Part shown: one piece after another, positions 17,101 through 27,400 of the stretch
Layout: each line of letters starts with the position of its first letter
How positions within the stretch are numbered: the first letter of the stretch is position 1
Origin: Actinomyces haliotis
Lineage (GTDB): Bacteria > Actinomycetota > Actinomycetes > Actinomycetales > Actinomycetaceae
Direction of reading: 5' to 3'
Assembly: GCF_015355765.1 (NCBI RefSeq)
Contig: NZ_JACWNA010000018.1
Span: 1 to 64,000, forward strand
Length of the DNA: 64,000 nucleotides
Notes under the pieces: generated by a model
What the model saw: only the letters and a program-made list of their open reading frames with translations
Told to the model about the DNA's origin: nothing
The model's database searches: none
Program-made: the position numbers and the translations under genes

Positions 17101-18028
17101 CATGAGCGAGCTCGGCCTCGAGCTCGAGCCGCTCGTTGAGGAGTACGGGCCCCACATGCTCGTCCCCGAGGTCACCGAGGAGCTTCTCGAGGCCCAGGCG
17201 GCCGAGGAGACGGGCGCCAACGGCGACGCCGACGGTGCGAGCGCGGACGCCGACGCTGGGCCCGAGGACGAGGCCGCCGTCGGGCCGCGCCGCCGCATCA
17301 CCGGACGGCCCTACGTCCGCGCCGAGCAGGAGAAGCGCCTCGCCAAGGCCACGAAGGACCTCGCCCGCCTCGGCAAGGTCAACCCACTCGCCCTCGAGGA
17401 GCACGCCGCGCTCGAGCAGCGCCACCAGTTCCTCGCCGAGCAGCTCGCCGACCTCAAGCAGTCCCGCGCCGACCTGCTCGCGATCGTCGAGGAGATCGAC
17501 GCCCGCGTCCAGGAGGTCTTCACCCGGGCCTACGAGGACACCGCCCGTGAGTTCGCGCTCGTCTTCGACCGGCTCTTCCCCGGCGGCGAGGGACGGCTCG
17601 TCCTCACTGACCCCGAGGACATGCTCACCACCGGCATCGAGATCGAGGCCCGCCCTGCAGGCAAGAAGGTCAAGCGCCTCTCCCTGCTCTCCGGCGGTGA
17701 GCGCTCGCTCGCCGCCGTCGCCCTCCTCGTCGCGATCTTCAAGGCGCGCCCCTCGCCCTTCTACGTCATGGACGAGGTCGAGGCGGCCCTGGACGACACG
17801 AACCTCGGGCGCCTCCTCGACATCTTCACCGAGCTGCGCGAGTCCAGCCAGCTCATCGTCATCACACACCAGAAGCGCACGATGGAGGTCGCTGACGCCC
17901 TCTACGGCATCACCATGCGCGACGGTGTCACCAAGGCCGTCTCGCAGCGCCTCGCCGGGCGCGAGGAGCGACCCGGAGCCGAAGGCGTGGATCCGGACGG
18001 GGCCGCTGACAGGACTGAGGGGGCCTGA
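14174..18028 (+). CDS. smc: Chromosome segregation protein SMC
   Basis: 1284 aa, slightly longer than the usual 1150-1200. The N-terminal head has Walker A GPNGSGKS (31-38), and the C-terminal head has signature LSGGE (1172-1176) and Walker B DEVEAALDD starting at 1200. Long coiled coils, rich in Ala/Glu/Arg, flank a hinge around residues 500-690. Two low-complexity inserts are notable: one near residues 430-475 in the first coiled coil, and an acidic one near 1010-1040 before the second head. SMC dimers with ScpAB compact and resolve the chromosome. It opens the conserved smc-ftsY-amtB-glnK-glnD-ffh stretch. Confidence 0.96.
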   Translation: MHLKTLTIKGFKSFASSTTLRLEPGITAVVGPNGSGKSNVVDALTWVMGEQGAKNLRGGSMADVIFAGAGKRAPLGRAEVSLTIDNTDGALPIDYTEVTITRTLFRGGGSEYQINGTPCRLLDVQELLSDTGLGRQMHVIVGQGRLDEVLSATPEERRGFIEEAAGVLKHRRRKERALRKLDSMAADLARVTDLTAELRRQLGPLARQAAVARRARTIQVEVRDATARLLADDVVQTQSLLEAGDEDQTMLARRRAGVEEAERVARARLAELSAVEATSGQRLARATSVWEELTRAEQALTSLSEVAAERARGLASAPRPTFGTDPAELERRAEVAAVEEADLADAIEVARTALSDASRERADAESAESSAEAALSGLQRRQAEHREKLARAGGRVASARSRHEAALAGLEQARTALTSAERRAEEARAALAEQTGADGGAASAGERAPAGEGAPAADAASDSADSGSSSEQTRAAAAHEAATEALAAARDAVSAATDARREAASERASWAARRDTLALSLHAQDGTAALSEAGLPGVLGPVAEALSVERGWENAVAALLGELAGAALVEDADAAVAALEHARSQDAGSLRLVLADAPASGDPTGPADAALAAATASGVDGARVARGLVTASRAGLDDALDRLLAASLVVPDLPAARAARAAAPDAVVATRDGEVLAPARATGAGRGSSSVLELAAAHEDAAERADAAARAEAEADTALETARRDEDAARRAVSEALTVLRAADAEAARAAEVLAGLTSAVRAAEDEAGRARRVLERAENEASQRTTELASATAALAEIEDGSASAAGEGREGAPSDLEAAIAVAGEEREAAVAAARDARAAETEARLALRTAEERERSGRGRSDSLRAAARREREQRAAADRAEARRTARLTIASHVRDQARDAAAAARGSVEEAQRERARIESERSEALAATSAVREELDGLTSELSRLTDAAHRDEIARAEQRMRLQALADRAMSELGLELEPLVEEYGPHMLVPEVTEELLEAQAAEETGANGDADGASADADAGPEDEAAVGPRRRITGRPYVRAEQEKRLAKATKDLARLGKVNPLALEEHAALEQRHQFLAEQLADLKQSRADLLAIVEEIDARVQEVFTRAYEDTAREFALVFDRLFPGGEGRLVLTDPEDMLTTGIEIEARPAGKKVKRLSLLSGGERSLAAVALLVAIFKARPSPFYVMDEVEAALDDTNLGRLLDIFTELRESSQLIVITHQKRTMEVADALYGITMRDGVTKAVSQRLAGREERPGAEGVDPDGAADRTEGA

Positions 18029-18176
18029 ACCGGCACGACGGTGCCGTGCACGCCGGGGAGCGGCGGCTGCGATACCACTCGCGTGGTTGAACACGTGGCG
18101 AACGTCCAGGTCACGCTTCGGGAACACGGCGCGTCCCTGTGCGCAACCGGGGAGCCAGCAGGGCACAATGCCTGCC

Positions 18177-18539
18177 ATGGGTGCCATGCTTCTTCCTCTC
18201 ATCGTCGTCCTGCTCGCCGGCGTCGCCGTGATCGGTGCCGTCATCGCTGAGCGCTACCCCGTCTCCACCTGGCGCGAGCGCCTCGCCGAGTTCCGCGCGG
18301 CTGCCCGCCCCGGCAAGCAGGAGCGCGTCAAGTTCGTCTCCGAGGACGTCCACCTCGACCAGCTCTGGGTCGAGGACGACTCCTCCGCCTACACCGGGAC
18401 CGACCGCTTCGAGGGGCTTGTCGGCGCCGTCGAGCGCACCATGGACTCCGCCGAGTCCCGCGCCGCCTCGATGCGCCGTGGCCGCGGCGCGAGCGGCAAG
18501 GCCGAGTCCCGCGCCGCCGAGAAGGTCGCCGCCCACTGA
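18177..18539 (+). CDS. Small single-pass membrane protein of unknown function
   Basis: About 120 aa. One N-terminal membrane segment (LLPLIVVLLAGVAVIGAVIA, residues 5-24) is followed by a charged cytoplasmic part with a conserved-looking FVSEDVHLDQLW segment and an Arg/Ala-rich tail. ATG 18177 is chosen because a CACAAT -10-like box ends 7 nt before it, the leaderless pattern seen at neighbouring genes; ATG 18168 and 18186 are also in frame. It sits between smc and ftsY. I do not recognise the family. Confidence 0.65.
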   Translation: MGAMLLPLIVVLLAGVAVIGAVIAERYPVSTWRERLAEFRAAARPGKQERVKFVSEDVHLDQLWVEDDSSAYTGTDRFEGLVGAVERTMDSAESRAASMRRGRGASGKAESRAAEKVAAH

Positions 18540-18769
18540 CGCCCGGCGCCCTCGGCGCCGCCCACGAGCACCCGGCCTCCTGGCCCTCAGCCCGCCCCAC
18601 GACGACGTGGGGCGGGCTTCGTGCGTCCCCACCGGACCCGGTCGTGCCCGACCGCGCTCCGGCCGCAGCGTCACGGTCTCCTCGGCACAGTGACGGTCAC
18701 TCAGCGCCAGGGGGCGTGCCAGCGGCCGCCCGGGGCCGAACGACTCGCCGCCGCGCCCCGACGATCGGG

Positions 18770-18775
18770 CATGAT
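18770..18775 (+). promoter_or_regulatory. -10 box of ftsY
   Basis: CATGAT, 6 nt before the ATG at 18782, implying a leaderless transcript. Confidence 0.5.
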
Positions 18776-18781
18776 GGGGCC

Positions 18782-19936
18782 ATGCAGACCGCGCTCATCG
18801 TCCTCGCCGTCGTCGTCGTGCTCGCGCTCGTGGGAGGCCTATGGTTCTACGCCGGCCACCGCAAGGGCGAGGTCCCCCCGGAGGTCGGACCGCACCGCCC
18901 GACCAGCGCCGACGACGTCCTCCTCACCTCGCCCGGCGAGCGCGAGGGCGAGGCAGCCGCGGGCACCGCGACCCTCGAGCGGCCCGAGTCCATCCCCGGG
19001 CGCATGCAGCGTCTGCGCGCCCGCCTCGCCGGCTCCGGCGGCTTCGGACGGGCCGTCCTGTCCGTCATGTCCCGCGGCGACCTCACCGAGGCGGACTGGG
19101 AGGAGATCGAGGACACCCTCCTCGCCTCCGACCTCGGTCTCGACGTCACCACCGAGCTCATGGACAACCTGCGCACGCAGGCGAAGGTCCTCGACACGAC
19201 CGACCCCGGCGCCATCCGCGGCGTCCTGCGCGAGCAGCTCCTCAGCCTCGTCGACCCGACGATGGACCGGTCCCTCAACCTCGAGCGTCCCGTCCCGGCC
19301 GGGTCCTGGAACGCCGCGGACGGGACCCCGGCCGCGGCCGTCCTCATGGTCGGCGTCAACGGGACGGGAAAGACCACGACCTGCGGCAAGCTCGCCCGCG
19401 TCCTCGTCGCGGAGGACAAGACGGTCGTCATGGGCGCCGCCGACACCTTCCGCGCCGCCGCCGCCGAGCAGCTCGGGACCTGGGGCGAGCGCGTCGGGGT
19501 CGACGTCGTCCGCTCCGTCCGCGAGGGGGCCGACCCCGCCTCCGTCGCCTACGACGCCGCCCGTGAGGCCGCGCGCACCGGCGTCGACGTCGTCCTCGTC
19601 GACACCGCCGGCCGCCTCCAGAACAAGGCCGGCCTCATGGACGAGCTCGGCAAGATCAAGCGCGTCATGGAGAAGGTCGCCCCGGTGGGGGAGATCCTCC
19701 TCGTCCTGGACGCCACGACCGGGCAGAACGGCATGCGTCAGGCCCAGGTCTTCTCCGAGGCCGTCGGCGTCACCGGCATCGTCCTCACCAAGATGGACGG
19801 CACGGCCAAGGGCGGCATCGTCGTCACCGTGCAGCGCGAGCTCGGCGTCCCCGTCAAGCTCGTCGGCCTCGGCGAGGGCGCGGACGACCTCGCCCCCTTC
19901 GACCCCGAGGGCTTCGTCGACGCCCTGCTCGGCTGA
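18782..19936 (+). CDS. ftsY: Signal recognition particle receptor FtsY
   Basis: 384 aa. It starts with a hydrophobic anchor (about residues 3-23), usual in actinobacterial FtsY, then a short variable linker and the NG domain. GTPase motifs: GVNGTGKTT (P-loop), [30 protein letters not shown] and a closing GLGEGADDL. FtsY docks the Ffh-ribosome complex at the membrane; ffh lies about 8 kb downstream on the same strand. A 13-bp hairpin terminator follows. Confidence 0.96.
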   Translation: MQTALIVLAVVVVLALVGGLWFYAGHRKGEVPPEVGPHRPTSADDVLLTSPGEREGEAAAGTATLERPESIPGRMQRLRARLAGSGGFGRAVLSVMSRGDLTEADWEEIEDTLLASDLGLDVTTELMDNLRTQAKVLDTTDPGAIRGVLREQLLSLVDPTMDRSLNLERPVPAGSWNAADGTPAAAVLMVGVNGTGKTTTCGKLARVLVAEDKTVVMGAADTFRAAAAEQLGTWGERVGVDVVRSVREGADPASVAYDAAREAARTGVDVVLVDTAGRLQNKAGLMDELGKIKRVMEKVAPVGEILLVLDATTGQNGMRQAQVFSEAVGVTGIVLTKMDGTAKGGIVVTVQRELGVPVKLVGLGEGADDLAPFDPEGFVDALLG

Positions 19937-19980
19937 CCACCTCCGCCTCGAACCCCGGACAGCGCCCGACGGCTCACGAC

Positions 19981-20013
19981 GGCGCCCGCCTCCCGACACC
20001 GGAGGCGGGCGCC
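19981..20013. terminator. Terminator after ftsY
   Basis: A perfect 13-bp stem GGCGCCCGCCTCC / GGAGGCGGGCGCC with a 7-nt loop, followed by TTCGTCGTT. Confidence 0.85.
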
Positions 20014-20087
20014 TTCGTCGTTCCGCGTCCCACGATCCGAGCGCGCGAACACGCCTCGAACGTCGTCGAAACCTCGTCGACACCTGC

Positions 20088-20103
20088 GTAACAGGCTCGA
20101 CAC
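20088..20103 (+). promoter_or_regulatory. GlnR-like half-sites upstream of amtB
   Basis: GTAAC-N6-GACAC resembles the actinobacterial GlnR pattern GTNAC-N6-GAAAC. A further GAAAC-N6-GACAC pair lies just upstream (about 20068-20083). The position 120 bp before amtB and the gene content fit nitrogen control. A separate 9-bp inverted repeat GGCGACACG/CGTGTCGCC lies at 20116-20146. Confidence 0.4.
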
Positions 20104-20224
20104 GGGGACACCGCGGGCGACACGAGGCCGTCACGCCCGTGTCGCCGGGACCTGACACTGGGGGCCTTCACTCTCCGTGTGCGCGGCCCAGCGCACCACC
20201 CGGACACACACACGGAGATTCCCC

Positions 20225-21547
20225 ATGGCCCTCGACACCGGAGCCACCGCCTGGATGCTCATCAGCGCCTCGTTGGTGCTGCTCATGACCGTCCCGGCGC
20301 TGGCGCTGTTCTACGGCGGCATGAGCCGCGGCAAGTCAGTCCTCAACATGATGATGATGTCCTTCGGGGCCACCGGCATCGTCGGAGTCGTCTACGTCCT
20401 GTGGGGCTGGTCGATGTCCTACGGCGGCACCGACATCGGCGGCATCTTCGCCAACCCCTTCACCCAGTTCGGGCTCCACGGCACGATGGCCGGGGCCTCC
20501 GGCAACTGGCCCATCGACGACTACGGCGTCCCGGTCATCGTCGGCGTCGCCTTCCAGATGACCTTCGCCATCATCACCGTCGCCCTCATCTCCGGCGCCA
20601 TCGCCGACCGCACCCGCTTCGGCGCCTGGATGGCCTTCGTGCCGCTGTGGGTCACCCTCTCGTACTTCCCCATGGCCCACATGGTCTGGGGCGGCGGCGC
20701 CCTGTCCGCCGACGGCTGGTTCGGCGGCATCGCCGCTCCCATCGACTTCGCGGGCGGCACCGTCGTCCACATCAACGCGGGCGTCGCCGGCTTCTTCCTC
20801 GCCGTCGCCATCGGCAAGCGCCGCGGCTTCGGCCGCGAGCCCATCCGCCCCCACAACCTCCCCCTCACGATGATCGGCGCCGGTCTGCTCTGGTTCGGCT
20901 GGTTCGGCTTCAACGCCGGAAGCGCCTTCACCGCGGACGGCAACGCCGGACTCGCCTGGGTCAACACCTCCGCCGCGACCTGCGCCGCCATGCTCGGCTG
21001 GCTCCTCGTCGAGCGCGTCCGCGACGGCCACGCCACCAGCCTCGGTGCCGCCTCCGGCGTCGTCGCCGGCCTCGTCGGCATCACCCCGGCCGCCGGCTCC
21101 GTCACCCCGGTGGGGGCCATCGTCCTCGGCGTCATCGTCGGCGCCCTGTGCGCCATGGCCGTCGGACTCAAGTTCAAGCTCGGCTACGACGACTCCCTCG
21201 ACGTCGTCGGCGTCCACCTCGTCGGCGGCCTCACCGGCACCGTCCTCATCGGCTTCCTCTCCAAGAACACCGGCCTCCTCTACGGCCACGGCGGTGCCCA
21301 GCTCCTCGTCCAGGTGCTCGTCGCCCTCTGCGCCGTCGTCTTCTCCCTCGTCATGACCGCAGTCTGCTGGTTCGTCGTCGAGAAGACCGTCGGCTGGCGC
21401 CTCAGCCCGGAGGCCGAGCTCCTCGGCGCCGACCAGTCGGAGCACTCCGAGAGCGCCTATGAGACCCTCACCGCGGGCCGCTTCGCCGGCGCGCCCCGGC
21501 CTGTCGCGACCGCCCCCGCGGCCACCCCGTCCACCAAGGAGGTCTGA
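20225..21547 (+). CDS. amtB: Ammonium transporter (Amt family)
   Basis: 440 aa with about eleven membrane segments. Amt signatures: ALFYGGMSRGKSVLNMM early, DFAGGTVVHINAGVAG in the middle (first pore histidine region) and VDVVGVHLVGG-like DSLDVVGVHLVGG near the end (second pore histidine). It imports ammonium and is gated by PII protein. glnK begins 3 nt after its stop and glnD follows, so this is the classic amtB-glnK-glnD nitrogen operon. ATG 20225 has CGGAG upstream. Confidence 0.96.
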   Translation: MALDTGATAWMLISASLVLLMTVPALALFYGGMSRGKSVLNMMMMSFGATGIVGVVYVLWGWSMSYGGTDIGGIFANPFTQFGLHGTMAGASGNWPIDDYGVPVIVGVAFQMTFAIITVALISGAIADRTRFGAWMAFVPLWVTLSYFPMAHMVWGGGALSADGWFGGIAAPIDFAGGTVVHINAGVAGFFLAVAIGKRRGFGREPIRPHNLPLTMIGAGLLWFGWFGFNAGSAFTADGNAGLAWVNTSAATCAAMLGWLLVERVRDGHATSLGAASGVVAGLVGITPAAGSVTPVGAIVLGVIVGALCAMAVGLKFKLGYDDSLDVVGVHLVGGLTGTVLIGFLSKNTGLLYGHGGAQLLVQVLVALCAVVFSLVMTAVCWFVVEKTVGWRLSPEAELLGADQSEHSESAYETLTAGRFAGAPRPVATAPAATPSTKEV

Positions 21548-21889
<342 letters not shown>

Positions 21890-21942
21890 GCCGCCCCGGG
21901 GCCTCTGAGCCCCACCACCACGAGTGAAGACAGGCCCGTCCG

Positions 21943-24135
21943 ATGAGCATCCCCACCCGCCCCCTGAAGGCCACGGAGACGAAGGACGAGCCCAGCCCGG
22001 TCCTCGCACCCGAGCAGGCCGCCGTCCGCCATCCCCACCCGAGCACGTGGACCTCCAGGAGCGGGCGGGAGTGGCGGGTGGCGCTCGCCGCGGAGGTCGA
22101 GGCGGGCCTGCGCGGCCTCTGGAGCTCGGCCACGACCGCCATGGGCCTCCAGGACGACCCCGACGCCGGTCCCCAGGGCCCCGGCCGCCGGACCCCGAGC
22201 CCGGACGGTGGGAGAGCAGGCAGCCCCGGTGCAGACGTCCCCACCCCCGGCCTTGCCCTGGCCTGCGTCGGCTCCCTCGCCCGGAGGGAAGCGGGCCCCG
22301 CCTCCGACCTCGACCTCGTCCTCCTCACCGACGGCCACGCCGACTCCACCCTCCTCGCCGGCCTCGCCGAACGGCTCTGGTACCCCGTGTGGGACTCCGG
22401 CGTCCAGCTCGACCACTCCGTGCGCACCGTCGCCGAGTGCCGCACGGTCGCCAGCCACGACCTCGCTGCGGCCCTCGGCCTCCTTGACCTGCGCCACGTC
22501 GCCGGCGACGCCTTTCTCACGGAGCAGGCAGCCTCCGCCCTCCTCACCGACTGGCGCAGCGCCACGCGCAAGCGCCTCCCCGAGCTCGCCGAGGAGGCCC
22601 GCGACCGCGCCGAGGCCTTCGGTGAGCTCGCCGGGCTCCTCGAGCCCGACCTCAAGGAGGCGCGCGGCGGTCTGCGCGACGCCGTCCTCGTCCGAGCCCT
22701 CGCGGCCTCCTCGCTCGCCGACCGGCCGCACGGCGAGTTCGACCGCGCCGTCGACGACCTCCTCAACGTCCGCGACGCCCTTGCCCTGGCGACAGGCCGC
22801 TCCACGAACCGCCTCGTCCAGGCCGTCCAGGACGACGTCGCCGACGTCCTCGGTCTCGACGACCCCGAGGAACCGGGCGCCCGCGACGCCGCCGCCGGCC
22901 CGGGTGACGCCGGTGGGCTCCGCTCCGCCGAGGGGGCCGCTCGCGCCGCCGACGAGGGCAGCGCGCCGTTAGTCGTCGTCGCGCCTGAGCATGCCAGCGG
23001 GCTGACGGACGCCGAGGACCTGCCCTGCCCCGGACCTGAGGGCGACACGCAGCACCTCGACGCCCGTGACCGGATGCTCACCGGCGCGTACTCAGCCTCT
23101 CGCGAGATCGCCGCCGCGCTCGACACGACGATGCGCTCCGCGCTGCGCGCCGCCCGCCCTGCCCGCCGCCCCCTCACCCTGGTGCGCTTCGGCCGCCGGT
23201 CCGCCCCCGTCCTCGAGCGCCTCGACGAGGACGTCGTCGCGCACGGCGGGGAGGTCGCGCTCGCGGACAGGGCGGTCCCCGACGCCGACCCTGCCCTCCC
23301 GCTGCGCGTCGCCCTCGCCTCCGTCCGCTCCGGCCAGCCGATCGCCACCGTGACCCGCGCCAGCCTGCGCCGCTGCCCGAGCCCCCGGGGCACGTGGAGT
23401 GACGAGCCCGCCGTCCGCGAGGACCGCGAGCGCACCGGTGCGGGCACGGCTCCGGCCGGTGGGAGCTCGTCGATGCTGGGCAGGCTCGTCGACCTCCTCG
23501 GCTCGGGCGACGAGCTCGTCCGCGTCTGGGAGGACCTCGACCGTGCGAGCCTGCCCGTGCGCTGGTTCCCGGGCTGGTCCGCTGTCCTCAACCGGCCCCA
23601 GCACAACCCGCTCCACCTCTACACCGTCGACCGCCACATGGTGCGCACCGCCGCCGTCGCAGGGCGCCTCCTCGGCGACGACGGCGGCGCGCGCGTCCTC
23701 GACCACCTCGGGCTACCGGGACTCGACGCGGGAGCCGGGTCCCGAGACCGGAAGGCCCTCCTCGTCACCGCGCTGCTCCACGACCTCGGCAAGGTCCCGG
23801 GCGTCGTCGGTGAGGCCCACGCGGCCGCGGGCGCCCAGCGCGTGCCGGCCGTCCTCGACGTCCTCGGGATCGCCGGCGCCGACGCCGAGGAGATAGTCCT
23901 GCTCGTGCGCGAGCACCTGCTCCTCGGCCTCGCCGCCACCAAGGCGCCGGGGGACTCCGCCGTCGTCGACGCCGCCAATGAGGCGCTCGGCGACGGCACC
24001 CGGGCGCGGCGCCGCCTCAGCCTCCTCCGGCTCCTCACGGAGGCCGACTCCCGCGCCGCTGGACCGCGCGCGTGGACCAGCGTGCGCGCCGGCGTCGTCG
24101 ACCAGGCGACGGCTGCCCTCGCCGCTGAGCTCTGA
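21943..24135 (+). CDS. glnD: PII nucleotidyltransferase GlnD, apparently lacking ACT domains
   Basis: 730 aa. The nucleotidyltransferase domain carries GSLARREAGPASDLDLVLL (about residues 108-126). The HD domain begins near residue 555 (NPLHLYTVDRHM), with the metal-binding HD pair at 613-614 (LLHDLGK). Only ~117 residues follow the HD motif, too few for the two ACT domains that sense glutamine in enteric GlnD. A low-complexity insert lies near residues 307-370. It modifies and demodifies GlnK, encoded just upstream. The ATG lies 53 nt after the glnK stop. Confidence 0.92.
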   Translation: MSIPTRPLKATETKDEPSPVLAPEQAAVRHPHPSTWTSRSGREWRVALAAEVEAGLRGLWSSATTAMGLQDDPDAGPQGPGRRTPSPDGGRAGSPGADVPTPGLALACVGSLARREAGPASDLDLVLLTDGHADSTLLAGLAERLWYPVWDSGVQLDHSVRTVAECRTVASHDLAAALGLLDLRHVAGDAFLTEQAASALLTDWRSATRKRLPELAEEARDRAEAFGELAGLLEPDLKEARGGLRDAVLVRALAASSLADRPHGEFDRAVDDLLNVRDALALATGRSTNRLVQAVQDDVADVLGLDDPEEPGARDAAAGPGDAGGLRSAEGAARAADEGSAPLVVVAPEHASGLTDAEDLPCPGPEGDTQHLDARDRMLTGAYSASREIAAALDTTMRSALRAARPARRPLTLVRFGRRSAPVLERLDEDVVAHGGEVALADRAVPDADPALPLRVALASVRSGQPIATVTRASLRRCPSPRGTWSDEPAVREDRERTGAGTAPAGGSSSMLGRLVDLLGSGDELVRVWEDLDRASLPVRWFPGWSAVLNRPQHNPLHLYTVDRHMVRTAAVAGRLLGDDGGARVLDHLGLPGLDAGAGSRDRKALLVTALLHDLGKVPGVVGEAHAAAGAQRVPAVLDVLGIAGADAEEIVLLVREHLLLGLAATKAPGDSAVVDAANEALGDGTRARRRLSLLRLLTEADSRAAGPRAWTSVRAGVVDQATAALAAEL

Positions 24136-24167
24136 GCCGACCGTCGGCACCCGGGCGCCCTCCCGGC

Positions 24168-24238
24168 GCAAACCGTGGGCCCGTTGGCGGGCTGAGGGGA
24201 CGACGGCCCCGCACTGTGCCGGGAAGCCCACGGTTTGC
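24168..24238 (+). repeat. 71-bp palindromic repeat, family 1, copy 1
   Basis: Ends GCAAACCGTGGGC / GCCCACGGTTTGC form a perfect 13-bp stem, with a smaller hairpin around GGGGACGACGGCCCC inside. It starts 32 nt after the glnD stop. A second copy of identical length and about 86% identity lies at 27936-28006, and similarity runs ~13 bp past the right end of both. It could act as a terminator, a dispersed REP/MITE-like element, or both. Confidence 0.85.
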
Positions 24239-24328
24239 GGTGGGGGAGTGGGGTTGCGTCGGGAAACGTCAGCCTCAGTACCCGCATGGAGGGCCGCAAT
24301 CGGCGTGCGGATCCGCACATCACGGGAT

Positions 24329-24371
24329 GGTCACGATCGTTCACCCCGGCGACACCGCTCGCACACCGGCT
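24329..24371 (+). promoter_or_regulatory. PHO-box-like direct repeats upstream of the alkaline phosphatase
   Basis: Units GTTCACC (24339), CGACACC (24350) and GCACACC (24361) are spaced exactly 11 bp apart, preceded by GGTCACG (24329). Streptomyces PHO boxes, bound by the response regulator PhoP under phosphate limitation, are 11-bp direct repeats with a GTTCACC core. The location 86-128 bp before an alkaline phosphatase gene fits well. Confidence 0.65.
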
Positions 24372-24456
24372 GCTCGGCCTCTGGACACCGCCGCCCTCTT
24401 TCATGGGGCGGGGCCACCCCGGCCCTCATCACCCAGCCCCGCGTGAAAGAACTCCC

Positions 24457-27400
24457 ATGAAGCTCCCGCACGCCCTGCGCCTCCCGGCGCGGGTCGGCAC
24501 CGCCATCGCCGCCGCAGGCGCCATGGCGATCCCGGCCCTCGCGCTGCCCGCCGCGTCAGCCGCCACCTCCACGACCCACGACACCAACGGCCCTGCCCAC
24601 TGCGTCACGACGAGCGCGGACGGCACCCTCAACACCGACCCCGGTTCCTGCGCCCAGTACGGCACCGCCGGTCAGGGCCGCTCCAACGAGCACGCCAAGA
24701 ACGTCATCCTCATCATCGGCGACGGCATGGGCCAGCAGGAGATCACCGCTGCCCGCAACTACGTCGAGGGCGCCGGCGGCCGCTTCGCCGGGCTCGACAA
24801 CCTCACCTCGACCGGGCTCTACACGCACTACTCGATCAACAAGGACGGCTCAGTCAACGACGTCACCGACTCCGCCGCCTCCGGCACCGCCTGGGCCACC
24901 GGGACGAAGACCTACAACGGCGCCATTGGCGTCGACGTCGCCGGCAACCCTGAGGAGAACCTCATCGAGGTCGCCAAGAACGCCGGCCTGCGCACCGGAA
25001 ACGTCTCCACCGCCGAGATCCAGGACGCCACCCCGGCCGTCCTCGGCGCCCACGCCTCGACGCGCTCCTGCTACGCGCCCTCGGGCAGCAAGTCCACCGG
25101 CTGCGACGCCGACCAGCGCGTCAACGGCGGCCTCGGCTCCATCGAGGAGCAGATCGTCGACACCCGCGCCGACGTCACCCTCGGCGGCGGCGCCCAGTAC
25201 TTCGACGCCGCGGTCCAGGCCGACTCCGGCAACACCAACCCCTTCCTCACCGGCAGCGCCCTCTACGACACCCAGTGGAAGGCCGGAACGAGCGTCCTCG
25301 ACAACGCCAAGGCCAACGGCTACCAGGTCGTCACCAACGCCTCCGAGCTCGACGCCGTCACCTCCGCCGACCAGGAGCACCCCGTCCTCGGCCTCTTCGC
25401 CTCCGGCAACATGACGCGCGCCTACGCGAAGAGCGAGGCCGTCCTCGGTGGCTCGACCGGCGCCCCCATCACCTGCCAGAAGAACGACGTCGGTGATGAG
25501 CCCGAGGCCGTCGCCATGACGAACAAGGCGATCTCCCTGCTCGACCAGCCCGCCTCCGACAAGGGCTTCTTCCTCCAGGTCGAGTCCGCCTCCATCGACA
25601 AGGCCGACCACGACGCCGACGCCTGCGGCCAGATCGGCGAGACCGAGCGCCTCGACCAGGTCGTCCAGGCGGCCGTCGACTTCGCCAAGGCCGACGGCAA
25701 CACGATGGTCGTCGTCACCGCCGACCACTCCCACACGAGCCAGATCGTCTACGACGACACCGACCTCGTCGCCCCCTCCACGCGCCTGCTCACCAAGGAC
25801 GGCGCGACCATGTCCCTCGCCTACGGCACGAGCACCGTCGACTCCACCGGCCACGTCACCGGCTCCCAGCAGCACACGGGCGCCCAGCTCCGCGTCGCCG
25901 CCTACGGCCCGGGCTCCGAGAACGTCATCGGTCAGACCGACCAGACGGACCTCCACTTCACCATCCGCAACGCCCTCGGGCTCGGTGTCAACGCCAACCC
26001 GAACGGCACGGACGACGGCCTCGCCGACCCGGTCGACACCGACGGCGTCAACGACACCTGCTACCTCGTCCAGGCCGACGGCACCGTCGCCTCCGCACCG
26101 GGCGCCTGCGCCCAGTACGGCAAGAGCGGCGAGCAGCGCTCCAGCGAGAAGGCGAAGAACGTCATCCTCTTCATCGGTGACGGCATGGGCGACTCCGAGA
26201 TCACCTCGGCCCGCAACTACCTCTACGGCGCCGGCGGCGTCCTCCCGGGCCTCGACGCCCTCAAGTACACCGGCTCGTACACGCACTTCTCGCTGCAGAA
26301 CGACCACGGCACGATCAAGCCGAACTACGTCACCGACTCCGCGGCCTCCGGCACCGCCTGGGCCACCGGGACCAAGACCTACAACGGCGCCATCGGCGTC
26401 GACCTCGCCGGCAACGCCCTGCCGAACCTCCTCGAGCTCGCCAAGGAGTCCGGCCTGCGGACCGGCAACGTGACGACCGCCGAGATCGAGGACGCGACCC
26501 CGGCCGTCGAGGGCGCTCACGTGAGCACCCGCTCGTGCTACTCGCCGTCGGGCTACAAGTCCGACTGCGTCTCCGACCAGCGCGTCAACGGCGGCCTCGG
26601 CTCCATCGCCGAGCAGCTCGTCGACACCCGCGCCGACGTCACCCTCGGTGGCGGCTCCAAGGCCTTCGACCAGACGGTCCAGGCCTCTGGCACCTACGCC
26701 GGCAGCGACGGCGACCACGTGTGGACCTCCGGCAGCTCGGTCCTCGACAACGCCAAGGCCCAGGGCTACCAGGTCGTCACGAACGCCTCCGAGCTCGACG
26801 CCGTCACCTCGGCCGACCAGGACGCCCCGGTCCTCGGCCTCTTCGCCTCCGGCAACATGCCGCGCAAGTTCCTGCGCACGACGCCGACCACCGACGGCGC
26901 CCTCCAGGACGCCCAGTCCTGCGAGCTCAACCCCGAGCGCACCAGCGCGACGCCCGACCTCGCCGCCATGACGACGAAGGCCATCGACCTCCTCGACCGC
27001 TCCGGCGCGGGCGACGACACCGGATTCTTCCTCCAGGTCGAGGGCGCCTCGATCGACAAGGCCGACCACGACGCCGATGCCTGCGGCCAGATCGGCGAGC
27101 TCGACGACCTCGACCAGGCCATCCAGGCCGCCCGCTCCTGGGTCGCCGAGTCGGGTGAGCCGACGCTCATCATCGCCACCGCCGACCACGCTCACACCTC
27201 GCAGATCACCGAGGACGACGTCCTGACCGCCGGCCTGACGACCAAGCTGCGCACCGCCGACGGCTCCGACATGGTCCTCAACTACGCCACCGCCTCCTCC
27301 AACGGCGACGAGGCCCTCGGCGGCCAGAACCACACCGGTGCCCAGCTCCGCATCGCGGCGGAGGGCCCCGGCGCCGAGAACGTCGTCGGCCAGACCGACC

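Noticed and set aside
20116-20146. Inverted repeat GGCGACACG/CGTGTCGCC before amtB as a terminator or attenuator
   Set aside because: The 13-nt spacer and lack of a tail make function unclear; it is noted with the GlnR-like sites but not called.
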